A stretch of DNA of 64,000 nucleotides from Flaviramulus multivorans (GTDB lineage Bacteria > Bacteroidota > Bacteroidia > Flavobacteriales > Flavobacteriaceae). The notes beneath the pieces are model-generated. The model ran no database searches, had not been told where the DNA came from, and worked only from the letters and a program-made list of their open reading frames with translations. Made by a program: the position numbers and the translations under genes. Positions 1-8,639 of this stretch are shown here, piece after piece (position 1 is the stretch's first letter; every line of letters starts with the position of its first letter). The DNA is taken from positions 477,977-541,976 of the forward strand of contig NZ_JAKKDV010000001.1 of assembly GCF_021728415.1 (NCBI RefSeq), in the 5' to 3' direction.

Positions 1-1
1 T

Positions 2-2242
2 CCAGAACCAGCAGCGTCTAATTTAAAAAAACAACTAAAATTTGACGTATTAGATGAAGCCAAATCGGCTAAAAAAAGTAATAAAGCTCGAAACCCCAAT
101 GCACAAAAAGTAAATGAAATACTTCCAGACCCTTTTGGGCAAGTCTTTATTGTTAATGCAGAAAAAGTAATCTTGAATAGAGTTGACACTATAGGTCAAA
201 CCAATTTATTTGAAGATGAAGAGGATAAAAAAGCTAATGAATTACGAGCGTTAATTGGTAAAATTCCAAACTTATCTATTTTGATAGATGAAGTGCATCA
301 CGCTGCAAAATCTGATATTAAATTAAGACAAGTTGTAAATAGATGGAACGATAGAGGTAGCATAACAACAGTACTTGGTTTTTCTGGTACACCTTACCTG
401 TCAACAGCAGAAAAAATTCAGCTTACAGAGGATGATACTTTAAGAATTTCAGAAATTACAAATACAGTCTATTATTATCCGCTTACTAATGCTATAGAAG
501 ATTTCTTAAAAAATCCAACAGTTAAAATAACTGATAACCTTACACATTTACAAATAGTAAAAGAAGGTATTAAGGACTTTAACAAAACTTATGATGGCTT
601 AACTTATGCTAACGGAACAATTCCAAAAGTTGCTATTTATTGTAGTAACATTGAAATGTTAGAAGAAGAAGTTTATCCATTTCTTCAAAGTGATTTAAAA
701 ATCCATCCTGACGAAATATTAAGATTTCATGGTGGTAATAAAATCTACAGTTTACCAAAGGAAAATGAATTGCAGTTTAAATCATTAGACACTACAATTT
801 CAAAAAAGAAATACATTTTGCTAGTAGCTATTGGTAAAGAAGGTTGGGATTGTAAAAGTTTGACATCTGTAATATTACCTCAAAAAAGTAAAAGTGCTTC
901 TATAAATGCCATTATTCAAACAACATGTAGGTGTTTAAGACAAGTTGTAAAAGGCCATGATGAAACCGCTTTAATTTGGTTGAACAGAGAAAATGCAACA
1001 ATACTCAATAAAGCATTAGAAAAAGAACAAAACACCTCTATTGAAGAATTAAATAATTTAGACAAAAACAAAGGTACTGATTTAGTTGAACGACATTCAA
1101 GAATGGAATTTCTTAAACTTCCAAAAATTGACTACTACCAATTAAAAGTAAAATATCAATCTATTGAGGAAGAAGAAAAGCCAAATACTAAAATTAAATT
1201 AGAAGAGCTTTTTAAAAACATAAACGATTACAAAGCTAATTATGCTATAACAACTAAAGGGTTAGACTTTTTAGACGAAGGCGAATTGTCCTTTTTAAAC
1301 AGTTCTGGTTTCCAGTTGGCTAATTACAATCATTGGATTGCGCATATCGCAAAAGACAGTTTCAGTACAATTTCTGCAAAAGAATTGCATCAGTTCAATG
1401 AACAATTAAAACCCATTTTTCAAGCAATTATTTTAAACAGTGAAGGCAATCTTTTTTTTAATGAACAATTTGATACTTATAAAATAGAATCGAAAATCAG
1501 AGTAGCTTTTAGCATTAAAAGAGATTTAACAACCGAAGAAGAAATAATTCCGAAAGAAGCCAACTTACTTATTTTAGACAAGCTAAAATCCATTCCAAAG
1601 CATAAAAACTTATATCCTAACCAAGAGGTTACAAAACAAATTTTACAATTTGATAAAAAGCCTCAATCAGAACAAGAGTTTGAAGATTATAAAAAGAATA
1701 AGATGATTGAATTAATCACACAAGGCAAAACAGATGAAGCAGTTGTACTTGGTCAATCAAAAATATATTCTGAAACAAAACAAAAAGACAAATCATTTCA
1801 TCTATTGCCATATAATTTCGATAGTGGTTTTGAAAGTCAGTTTTTGAATGAAATACTAAAGTTAAAAGACTTTAAAGAAAATAATTTAGAAATCTACTTT
1901 AATGGCGAACGAGGCACTACAGAATTTGTAATTAACTGTTTTGCTAAAAAAGGAAAGCGTTGGAACAAAGTAGGCAAATACACAACCGACTTTCTAGTTA
2001 TCAAACGCAATTCAAAGGACGCTATACACAAAGCTTTAATTATTGAAACTAAAGGAGAAGGCTATTCTAATGATAAAGATTTTATTAAGAAAAAGAACTT
2101 TATTGAAACAGATTTCTTAAAACATAATGAAGACAAATTTGGTTACAAAAAATTCGACTTTCTGTATTTAGAAGATAGTAACAGGCTTTTAGAAAATATT
2201 GCAGAAGTAAATCAGCGTATCAATCAATTTTTCAAAGACTAA
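2..2242 (+). CDS. Type III restriction endonuclease Res-like subunit (5' truncated by window edge)
   Basis: ATP-dependent DNA translocase/endonuclease subunit expected to work with the methyltransferase encoded next. The frame is open from base 2, so the N-terminus and the Walker A motif lie outside the window; the TTG at 173 is internal. Visible are helicase motif II (DEVH, nt 287-298), a GKEGWD motif (nt 834-851), an arginine-rich motif VI (QTTCRCLRQV, near nt 920) and a C-terminal PD-(D/E)XK site: D (nt 1988), then ETK (nt 2045-2053). That domain order is typical of type III Res. It stands before mod, 8 bp apart, which reverses the usual mod-res order. It belongs to the accessory island. 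Confidence 0.88.
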   Translation, partial: PEPAASNLKKQLKFDVLDEAKSAKKSNKARNPNAQKVNEILPDPFGQVFIVNAEKVILNRVDTIGQTNLFEDEEDKKANELRALIGKIPNLSILIDEVHHAAKSDIKLRQVVNRWNDRGSITTVLGFSGTPYLSTAEKIQLTEDDTLRISEITNTVYYYPLTNAIEDFLKNPTVKITDNLTHLQIVKEGIKDFNKTYDGLTYANGTIPKVAIYCSNIEMLEEEVYPFLQSDLKIHPDEILRFHGGNKIYSLPKENELQFKSLDTTISKKKYILLVAIGKEGWDCKSLTSVILPQKSKSASINAIIQTTCRCLRQVVKGHDETALIWLNRENATILNKALEKEQNTSIEELNNLDKNKGTDLVERHSRMEFLKLPKIDYYQLKVKYQSIEEEEKPNTKIKLEELFKNINDYKANYAITTKGLDFLDEGELSFLNSSGFQLANYNHWIAHIAKDSFSTISAKELHQFNEQLKPIFQAIILNSEGNLFFNEQFDTYKIESKIRVAFSIKRDLTTEEEIIPKEANLLILDKLKSIPKHKNLYPNQEVTKQILQFDKKPQSEQEFEDYKKNKMIELITQGKTDEAVVLGQSKIYSETKQKDKSFHLLPYNFDSGFESQFLNEILKLKDFKENNLEIYFNGERGTTEFVINCFAKKGKRWNKVGKYTTDFLVIKRNSKDAIHKALIIETKGEGYSNDKDFIKKKNFIETDFLKHNEDKFGYKKFDFLYLEDSNRLLENIAEVNQRINQFFKD

Positions 2243-2250
2243 TTATAACT

Positions 2251-4155
2251 ATGCCAATAAAATATATTCCATACACACCAAATACCATTGAAGGTCAAGC
2301 AGTATTAGACAACATAACACGTACAAAGAGAGTGTTACGTTATCGTGAAAATAATGAAGTGTACAATCGTTTAGAACGTGGTATGCCATATTACGAAGTA
2401 GAAACAATTGAACAAGTTGGTGAATCTTCTGAAAATTTAATAATACGTGGCGAATGTATTTCTAACTGTGCCTATTTAAAAGAGCAAGGTATAAAAGTAG
2501 ATTTAGTGTACATAGACCCACCTTTTGCAAGTGGCGTAGATTATGCTAAAAAAGTGTATATCCGGAGAAATCCAAAGTTAGCAGCTAAAGTAAAAAAAGC
2601 TGAAAAATCTTTGAAAGGCGATGAACTTCGCACTTTTGAAGAAAAAATGTATGGTGATATTTGGCAAAAAGAAGACTATTTAAATTGGTTATATGAAAAT
2701 TTACAAGCTATTAAAACTATACTAAATGAAAATGGTTCTATTTATCTTCATTTAGATTGGCATATCTCTCATTACGCTAAAATATTAATGGATGAAGTTT
2801 TTGGAGAAGAGAATTTTATCAATGAAATTATCTGGTGGTATCCAAGTGGCTCTGACCCATCCAAAAACTTCAATAGAAAGCACGATACTATTTTTTGGTA
2901 CGCCAAAAATAAAGAATCTGATTATGTTTATAATTTTGACGATGTTGCTATCCCTTATACTGAAAAACAAAAATCCAGATTTAAAGAATGGGATGAAGAA
3001 AAACAAAAACGATTTTATTGGAATAAGAACCCAAGAGGTGAAACAGTTAAAACCTATATGAAAAGTGGTGTAGGCGAATATGATGTGTGGAATATTGGTA
3101 TTGATGCAACGGGTAATAAAGAAATTGGATATGCTACTTCAAAACCACCAAAGTTATTAGAACGCATTATTAAAGCGAGTAGTAATAAAAATATGGTTGT
3201 TGCAGACTTTTTTGGTGGTAGTGGTGTAACCGCAAAAGTAGCCAATAAATTGGGTAGAAAATTTATTCATTGTGATGTAGGTATAAATTCTATTCAGACA
3301 GTTAGAGACCGTTTGATAGCAGAAAAAGCAAACTTTACAATAAAAGAAATTAAAGATGGCGTAAATCTATTCAGGAACCCACAACAAACTATGGATAAGT
3401 TAGCAATGCTGCTTACAGGTTTGCAAACAAAAGTAGATGGTGTTTCTAATTTTTGGTTAGGTGCTATAAACGATAGTAAATTAGGCACTGTCCCTGTTTA
3501 TGTTCCAGACCTTATAGATAGTCAACAAAAGTTGTTAGATATCCCAACGATTAATCGTATTATAAATCAAGAAATACAAAATCTCTCAATTACTGCTAAA
3601 AAAATAATTGTTTACTACATTGATATTGATGATGAAAAAGAATTGAAGAAATTCATCAAAGAAAATAATGCAACAACAACAGATGTTGAGTTAAAAGATT
3701 TAAAGAATCTATTGCACGAAACAGTAGTGAATGATGCATTAGAATTTACTTGTAGCAAAGTTAAAAACAAGAATAAAGACCTTTTTGATTCAGAAGAAGT
3801 TTACGAAGTAGAAACAACAAAATTTTCAAGCGACAGATTAGTGCAGAAAATAAATGAATTTAATGAAAAAGGAAATTTACAAGCTATAAACAGAGGGAAA
3901 AAATTCATTCCAATAGATATAAGTGAAGAAGGGCTGGAATTAATTGAATTTATCTCTTTAGATTGTGAGAACAATCAAGGAAAATGGTTTAGCTCTGCTG
4001 AAATTAAAATTGACAATAAAGGTTTTGTAATTCTAAACGGTGTAAAAACAAAAGAATTTTGGAACGGTAAGATCGTTTGTGACAAAAAACCTTTGCGCAT
4101 AAAAGTTAGAAGTATAAGTGGTGATGAAACTATCCTATTAACGAATATAGAATAA
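2251..4155 (+). CDS. Type III-like site-specific DNA methyltransferase (Mod subunit)
   Basis: Probable N6-adenine (beta-class) methyltransferase that also supplies target recognition for the Res protein upstream. Motif IV DPPF is at residues 89-92 and the SAM-binding FGGSG is at 321-325. Motif IV before motif I defines the beta class found in type III Mod proteins. The region between them (about 105-300) and the long C-terminal part (about 350-634) would hold target recognition and Res contacts. The ATG lies 8 bp after the res stop, and the next gene starts immediately after this stop, so the three are one operon. The recognition sequence cannot be read from the sequence. Confidence 0.9.
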   Translation: MPIKYIPYTPNTIEGQAVLDNITRTKRVLRYRENNEVYNRLERGMPYYEVETIEQVGESSENLIIRGECISNCAYLKEQGIKVDLVYIDPPFASGVDYAKKVYIRRNPKLAAKVKKAEKSLKGDELRTFEEKMYGDIWQKEDYLNWLYENLQAIKTILNENGSIYLHLDWHISHYAKILMDEVFGEENFINEIIWWYPSGSDPSKNFNRKHDTIFWYAKNKESDYVYNFDDVAIPYTEKQKSRFKEWDEEKQKRFYWNKNPRGETVKTYMKSGVGEYDVWNIGIDATGNKEIGYATSKPPKLLERIIKASSNKNMVVADFFGGSGVTAKVANKLGRKFIHCDVGINSIQTVRDRLIAEKANFTIKEIKDGVNLFRNPQQTMDKLAMLLTGLQTKVDGVSNFWLGAINDSKLGTVPVYVPDLIDSQQKLLDIPTINRIINQEIQNLSITAKKIIVYYIDIDDEKELKKFIKENNATTTDVELKDLKNLLHETVVNDALEFTCSKVKNKNKDLFDSEEVYEVETTKFSSDRLVQKINEFNEKGNLQAINRGKKFIPIDISEEGLELIEFISLDCENNQGKWFSSAEIKIDNKGFVILNGVKTKEFWNGKIVCDKKPLRIKVRSISGDETILLTNIE

Positions 4156-4863
4156 ATGGTTACTAAAAATGATATTATTAAAATTAAAATACTCGATATC
4201 GCTAATGAAGTAAACTTTGCGTTTATAACCTCTTATAAAAAGAGTAATAAAGAAAATACAGCAAACACCTGGCAACCTAAACGCTCGCCATTCAAAAAAT
4301 TCACCGATTTATTCCCAGGAGATTTAGCTAAAAACATTGTAAGATTCCTTTTAGAACAAAAAAATTTAATTATACAAGACTACGATAAGATTAGAACAGA
4401 TAATTTTCGATTTAATGATAAATTCGACTTAAAGTTTAATAACAAAGAAATCGAAGTTAAATCATCCATTGAAAAATACTCAAATGATATTCAAAATTTA
4501 ATAGTTAATCGCAGGTACATTGTTTATCCTAATAGAAATATTTCTGACTTGATTTTTCAAGTATTTTATATTTTTGAGAACCAAAATGGCAAGGAATTTT
4601 TTAATGATATGGAACAATTGGATGAAAAGTCTTTTATTAGTAAATATTCTTTGTCTTCTAAAAAGGTTTTTGTTCAAAAATTTGTTGAATTTTCACCTTG
4701 TGCTTATGTAATGGGTTTTATTACGAAATCAATGGCTTTACAGAAAAAAAATGATGTTTTTGTATATTCAAATGATTCAATTAAGGAGGATAATAACAGA
4801 AGTTATATTGATTTTTTTATTAACGAAGGTTTATCTTTTTCTGTAATAAAAGAATATTTATAA
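4156..4863 (+). CDS. Third gene of the R-M operon, putative PD-(D/E)XK nuclease-like protein
   Basis: Unrecognised 235-residue protein whose ATG directly abuts the mod stop codon, so it is almost certainly co-translated with the R-M genes. It contains D91, then E100 and K102 (FDLKFNNKEIEVKSS), the spacing of a PD-(D/E)XK nuclease core; an upstream GD (55-56) sits in a helix-rich segment. It has no signal peptide or membrane helix. It could be an accessory nuclease, a specificity or inhibitor protein, or a partner that completes cleavage. The nuclease reading is inference from a short motif. Confidence 0.6.
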   Translation: MVTKNDIIKIKILDIANEVNFAFITSYKKSNKENTANTWQPKRSPFKKFTDLFPGDLAKNIVRFLLEQKNLIIQDYDKIRTDNFRFNDKFDLKFNNKEIEVKSSIEKYSNDIQNLIVNRRYIVYPNRNISDLIFQVFYIFENQNGKEFFNDMEQLDEKSFISKYSLSSKKVFVQKFVEFSPCAYVMGFITKSMALQKKNDVFVYSNDSIKEDNNRSYIDFFINEGLSFSVIKEYL

Positions 4864-5221
4864 TTATCCCGCAACCCTAAGCCAGTTTTTTCGTACCTCA
4901 AAATCCTCTGTCTTTTGTGTTATTAAGCACTCCTAACAAGGTTTTTAAAATGCAAGAATAATATATTACCTTGTTAGACAATTTGTCTGCAATATTCAGA
5001 TTGACTAAACTTCAAACATAAGAAAGCCTAACCGAATTAATTAAAGTGGATAACTTTTTATGTTATATACCATAATTTATAATATTATGATTAGGCTTTA
5101 ATATGTAAGCAATACTCAGAGTATATTTTCTCAGTGGTTTTATGTTTATAGAGCTAAAACCGTCTCAGAAAATGTTCCTTTTTCAAGGAACCAAAAGATA
5201 CAGCATAATGCTCTTTCTAAC
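4864..5221. other. Intergenic region with two inverted repeats, no gene seen
   Basis: A 358-bp stretch between the convergent R-M operon and the leftward DUF3871 cluster. I see no coding frame. It contains a 9-bp perfect inverted repeat CTAACAAGG/CCTTGTTAG (4933-4977, 27-nt spacer) and a 7-bp hairpin GTTCCTT/AAGGAAC (5174-5191) about 30 bp past the stop of the leftward gene, where it may act as a terminator. Confidence 0.5.
5174..5191 (-). terminator. Hairpin downstream of the leftward 83-aa gene
   Basis: Perfect 7-bp stem GTTCCTT-gaaa-AAGGAAC, followed on the minus strand by ATTTTCT, about 30 bp after the stop at 5222. The short T-run makes it a weak intrinsic terminator candidate. Confidence 0.4.
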
Positions 5222-5473
5222 TTATTTTGTTAGAATGTCAAAATAGTAGGTGTGGTAGTTTTTACCATCTATACAGAATACAATCTTGCCCTCATTGGTG
5301 ATTTTCAATTCTTCACAGGAAACAGTTTGGTCTTTAAATAAACCGCCAACATCCTGCAATACCATCAACTTAAAAGGGGTTTGCAACTTGATAATTCTAT
5401 TTTGACCATTAACCACATAAATGATGTGCGGTGAGCAATGTTTTAAAAGCTCTATAAGTTCTTTATTGCTCAT
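5222..5473 (-). CDS. Hypothetical protein, 83 aa, island-borne
   Basis: Small soluble protein without signal peptide or recognised motif, beginning MSNKELIELLKHCSPH. The first part is amphipathic helix, and the rest alternates hydrophobic and polar residues as in a small beta-rich fold (INEGKIVFCIDGKNYHTYYF-like end). It is the last gene of a leftward cluster after the DUF3871 gene (41 bp away). That cluster looks like a recombination or replication module of a Bacteroidota mobile element, so a role there is possible but unsupported by motif. Confidence 0.6.
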   Translation of the reverse strand: MSNKELIELLKHCSPHIIYVVNGQNRIIKLQTPFKLMVLQDVGGLFKDQTVSCEELKITNEGKIVFCIDGKNYHTYYFDILTK

Positions 5474-5514
5474 TTTTAATATAATAAATTATTCCAGGGA
5501 CATATATCAATTGA

Positions 5515-6477
5515 TCATACATCGAATTTGTGCAGGAAGAAATTATCTTCTTGGTTTTTGATGGAATCCCCAAGTTGGTTTGCAAACTCATATGTGTTGC
5601 AGTTCCTACTTAGAAAATTATCAATGTAATTGCTCTTTACACTCTCCGTAAATAAGTTATACAAATTCCACAGATTGATATAGCCATCATTATCTGCCCT
5701 AAAATTATTATCATCAACATAGTTTTTAATAATCGTGTTGATTTGTGAATCTGTTGTCAGTAACTCAAACAGCCCTTGCTTTTGTTCTTTATCTAAGTGA
5801 TTAAAGAGTTTCATTTTACCTACCAAATGGGCAAACTGTTCCTGATTTATGGTGTAATCTGTCAGCCGCCGCATACCATTAACATGGGTTTCTTGATTAT
5901 AGCTTAAAAACAACTCTCTGGTCTTTGATTTGAGCTCTTCAACACTACTCACCCTTAAATCATCTTTCAGTCCGTCTGTAGCAATACATAGATTACAGCA
6001 CACCATATTTTTATAGCCAATAAAAACCTTGAATTTCTCAATGCTCTTCTTAGAAAATAGATTTTGCTCAGAATAGGAACGTACACCACCAACGGTTAGA
6101 TTGAGCTTTTGGTTATTAATGTAAGCATGGACATGTGGTATCTCAATCATGAAAGCCATACGCTCATAATAAATAGTTTTCTCATTTTCCAATAACTCTT
6201 TAGCTGGTTTACCTATGGCAGAAGGTATGCGCCCCTTTATAATATGACTTGTTCTAATGTTAGGCATCATAACCGTTCCTTCTGGAAACAACTGTTGTGC
6301 TGTAGTTCTTACGGCATCTATGAATTCAAAATGCGGTATGGTGGTTTCGTTATCCTTTGCAAAAACAGGAATCGTACAATCCTGTTTGAGATGTGAAAGA
6401 CTAACCTGCTGTGTGTTGGCTTCTATAAATTTGTTGTTATTTGAGATAGCTGAAGATTCTATCTCGTGGTTACTCAT
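5515..6477 (-). CDS. DUF3871-family protein
   Basis: Matches from memory the DUF3871 family, proteins of about 330 residues found mainly in Bacteroidota mobile elements. The function is unknown. Features: central MMPNIRTSHIIKGRIPSA and GGVRSYSEQNL blocks, a paired-cysteine CCNLC segment, and a helical C-terminus. The frame opens at 6513, but the ATG at 6477 overlaps the stop of the upstream ATPase gene as ATGAGTAA, which suggests translational coupling, so I prefer it; the longer form adds 12 residues. Co-transcription with the RecA-like ATPase suggests a DNA-processing partner role (inference). Confidence 0.75.
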   Translation of the reverse strand: MSNHEIESSAISNNNKFIEANTQQVSLSHLKQDCTIPVFAKDNETTIPHFEFIDAVRTTAQQLFPEGTVMMPNIRTSHIIKGRIPSAIGKPAKELLENEKTIYYERMAFMIEIPHVHAYINNQKLNLTVGGVRSYSEQNLFSKKSIEKFKVFIGYKNMVCCNLCIATDGLKDDLRVSSVEELKSKTRELFLSYNQETHVNGMRRLTDYTINQEQFAHLVGKMKLFNHLDKEQKQGLFELLTTDSQINTIIKNYVDDNNFRADNDGYINLWNLYNLFTESVKSNYIDNFLSRNCNTYEFANQLGDSIKNQEDNFFLHKFDV

Positions 6478-7384
6478 CACTTCTATTTGATGTGTTGCTG
6501 CTGATAATTCCATTGTTTTCTATTGTTTTTGGGTTAATGATTTGTTTGCTGTCTACAATCTGAGTGGTGTTCAGTATTTCAGATTTTCTCTCTAGTATAA
6601 AAGGCAATATTTGCTTTTTTAAAGCACCATGCTTGTGAAACAAATGTCTCAAGCCTTCTACAGTTGTGGTGGCTTTTATTTCTTGCAATACATTCTCCAG
6701 AGAAACTCCTTGATGGCACCAGGCCTTTAATTGTTTACCTACATCAGCGGTGATGATGAATTCTGGTTTTCCCTGGAAAAGGTTCGTCCGGTCTTTACTG
6801 ACCTTACACAAATGATTTTCGTTAATGAGCTCAAAGTTTACAGATAGTTCGTACTCAAAGCCCTCAGAGGTAATTTCTTTAGTACCATGTTTTACCACTT
6901 TAGATTTACCATTAGAACTAACATCTAGTGAATAATCTGTTTTACGTCTGGTGGTAGCGATGATGTGGCATTTGGATTGAAGGATGGCATCAATAAATTT
7001 CTGGTGTCTGGGTTTTAAGCTTGCCCAATCTTGGAACCTGCCGCCCAATTGTTCGTGAATCTGTAAACAGCCACCCTCACCCTGCCATTCATGGGTTATG
7101 GAATCAATGATTATCACTTCCATATTAGCTTTTTCACAGGTGTGTATAGCTTCTATGTAACGCTCTGGGCTGTATGACGGGTTTAGGTTCAATACGTTAA
7201 AGTTGCCTAAATCTGAATATAGGCTGGCTGATGCATTTTCTGTATCGATTACAGCTATTTTTGACCAATCACTGGTCATACCATAGGCTAATTGTAAGGC
7301 AGAATAGGTCTTCCCGAAGCCACTAGCTCCAGATATCCCTAAACGCAGTTTTACGTTGTGCCTCTGTGTTTGTTGTAATTTCAT
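6470..7384 (-). CDS. RecA-like AAA family ATPase (AAA_24/Sak4-like)
   Basis: P-loop ATPase with Walker A GASGFGKT about 18 residues after the proposed start and Walker B VIIIDS, followed by an ITHEWQGEGG segment and IIATTRRKTDY. This layout is that of phage-type AAA_24 proteins, which include Sak4 single-strand annealing proteins. It likely binds single-stranded DNA and promotes annealing or recombination (inference). The frame is open to 7444, but that start lies inside an intrinsic terminator hairpin (7434-7458). The ATG at 7384 (MKLQQTQRHN) is preferred, with 7408 as an alternative. It overlaps the DUF3871 gene by 8 bp. Confidence 0.78.
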   Translation of the reverse strand: MKLQQTQRHNVKLRLGISGASGFGKTYSALQLAYGMTSDWSKIAVIDTENASASLYSDLGNFNVLNLNPSYSPERYIEAIHTCEKANMEVIIIDSITHEWQGEGGCLQIHEQLGGRFQDWASLKPRHQKFIDAILQSKCHIIATTRRKTDYSLDVSSNGKSKVVKHGTKEITSEGFEYELSVNFELINENHLCKVSKDRTNLFQGKPEFIITADVGKQLKAWCHQGVSLENVLQEIKATTTVEGLRHLFHKHGALKKQILPFILERKSEILNTTQIVDSKQIINPKTIENNGIISSNTSNRSDE

Positions 7385-7425
7385 GATGTATTTTCTTTGT
7401 TTAAACATATAATTGTTGTTTTTAG

Positions 7426-7458
7426 AAAAAAAAGAGCTTACCATCTTACAGTAAGCTC
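7426..7458 (-). terminator. Intrinsic terminator between the 114-aa gene and the RecA-like ATPase gene
   Basis: On the minus strand, stem GAGCTTAC (7458-7451), 9-nt loop, GTAAGCTC (7441-7434), then eight T (7433-7426). It is a textbook Rho-independent terminator 28 bp after the stop of the 114-aa gene. It could partly uncouple the ATPase-DUF3871 pair from that gene. Confidence 0.8.
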
Positions 7459-7485
7459 ACTTTAATAGGGATGTAAATCTCATTC

Positions 7486-7830
7486 TTAAATCACAGCAGC
7501 TTCTTCAACCACTTGTTCATCAATAATGTCCAAAACTGGGTCAACATACTCCCAACGATGTGAAAGGGTTATAATCTCTCCTGTTTCCTCAATAGTGTAA
7601 TCATAAGGCTCTGTTTGCACCCTTTTAATGGTGCCCTCAAACTCTGTCCCTATGAGAGATGTTGCTGTTTGTTCATCAAATGTTGTTGCTACGAAAGCAG
7701 TCTTTGCTGTGAAATACAATCTTCCTGTTTTCTTACTTTTGACAGGAACCGCGCCCGATTGAACGATTAAGCCAAAAAATACTTCTCCTTTAGAATTTTC
7801 AGCCTTCTTAATTTCTTTTACAGTTACCAT
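7486..7830 (-). CDS. Small conserved island protein, possibly OB-fold/SSB-like
   Basis: A 114-residue acidic protein beginning MVTVKEIKKAENSKGEVFFGLIVQSG. It has alternating beta-type segments (GRLYFTAKTAFVATTF, EFEGTIKRVQTEPYDYTI) and an acidic tail ending DEQVVEEAAVI. A small beta-rich body plus acidic tail resembles single-strand-binding proteins, and its position ahead of a RecA-like ATPase would suit such a role. This is inference: I do not recognise the family. A strong terminator follows it. Confidence 0.6.
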   Translation of the reverse strand: MVTVKEIKKAENSKGEVFFGLIVQSGAVPVKSKKTGRLYFTAKTAFVATTFDEQTATSLIGTEFEGTIKRVQTEPYDYTIEETGEIITLSHRWEYVDPVLDIIDEQVVEEAAVI

Positions 7831-8043
7831 AATAAAATAATTTTAGTTAATGCAGTTATATTTAAGCGGGATAATCCCACACCTGCAGAAAATGGGTGGG
7901 GTTGATGTTAGAAGGGGACTTTTATTTTTGATATAAAAAGTGATAAAAAAATAAAAAAGTAATTTTTGAGTTAAGAAATAAATTAAGAATTACTACATAC
8001 CCAAGCAACACTATTTCGTCCACGGTCCTAACTTTGTATTGTT

Positions 8044-8319
8044 ATGAAATACACAAAGTACTTTAGCGGCGTTTTAAGAAATCAAGGGGTTCCAAACCTG
8101 AATGTGGAGCAATACGCTAGAATTATGAATATAGTTTCCTTAGAGGGCAGATTACAAGAGCTGCTGGACTTAAAAGCAACTATTCTAAATCGTGAAGAGT
8201 ATTATAAATACGATTTGCGAATAAATAGAATCACAAATAAAATTAAAGAGTTATCATTAAATGCTCTTCCCAAGGAGCTTATGCAAATCATGATTTTCAA
8301 TTCAAATAAAGAGCACTGA
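8044..8319 (+). CDS. Hypothetical protein, 91 aa
   Basis: Small, mostly helical protein (MKYTKYFSGVLRNQG start; charged helices LEGRLQELLDLK and INRITNKIKELS) without recognised motif. It is divergent from the DUF3871/ATPase cluster. A TAACTTTG box (8029-8036) matches the Bacteroidota -7 consensus TAnnTTTG and ends only 7 bp before the ATG, so the transcript would be nearly leaderless; no good -33 element is visible. Possible small regulator or accessory protein of the mobile element. Confidence 0.55.
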   Translation: MKYTKYFSGVLRNQGVPNLNVEQYARIMNIVSLEGRLQELLDLKATILNREEYYKYDLRINRITNKIKELSLNALPKELMQIMIFNSNKEH

Positions 8320-8639
8320 AAACATTGTTATTGTATTCTGATTATATGATAACTTACCTAGATAGTAATGGTAAAGTTGTTGAAAAGCGAATTAGTTTAA
8401 AAACGGAGAGGTTGAAGGCAAGTGGTTAGCTTCCCTTTTTATCTTATAAAACTGGCTATGTCAGCGGTGTGCAATAAACTACCGATACAGGCTTTTGCAA
8501 TCGCTAAATCAGGGATACCATACAAAAAGAATTTCTTTTCAAAATTAGCCAAAAAAGACTTGTTTTTTAACTCAGTTCTTTGTTACCACCAGTTTTTTTA
8601 GTTTATACATTCTCTATAGTTATCAATAATGGAAGTTTT
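8320..8639. other. Gap between convergent genes; only a 27-codon ORF seen
   Basis: A 320-bp stretch between the rightward 91-aa gene and the end of the leftward helicase gene. It holds a 27-codon frame at 8346-8429 (MITYLDSNGK...) with no supporting features. I see no convincing gene or strong hairpin. Confidence 0.4.

Noticed and set aside
173-175. TTG at 173 as start of the Res gene
   Set aside because: The frame is open to the window edge and the upstream codons continue a sensible sequence, so it is internal.
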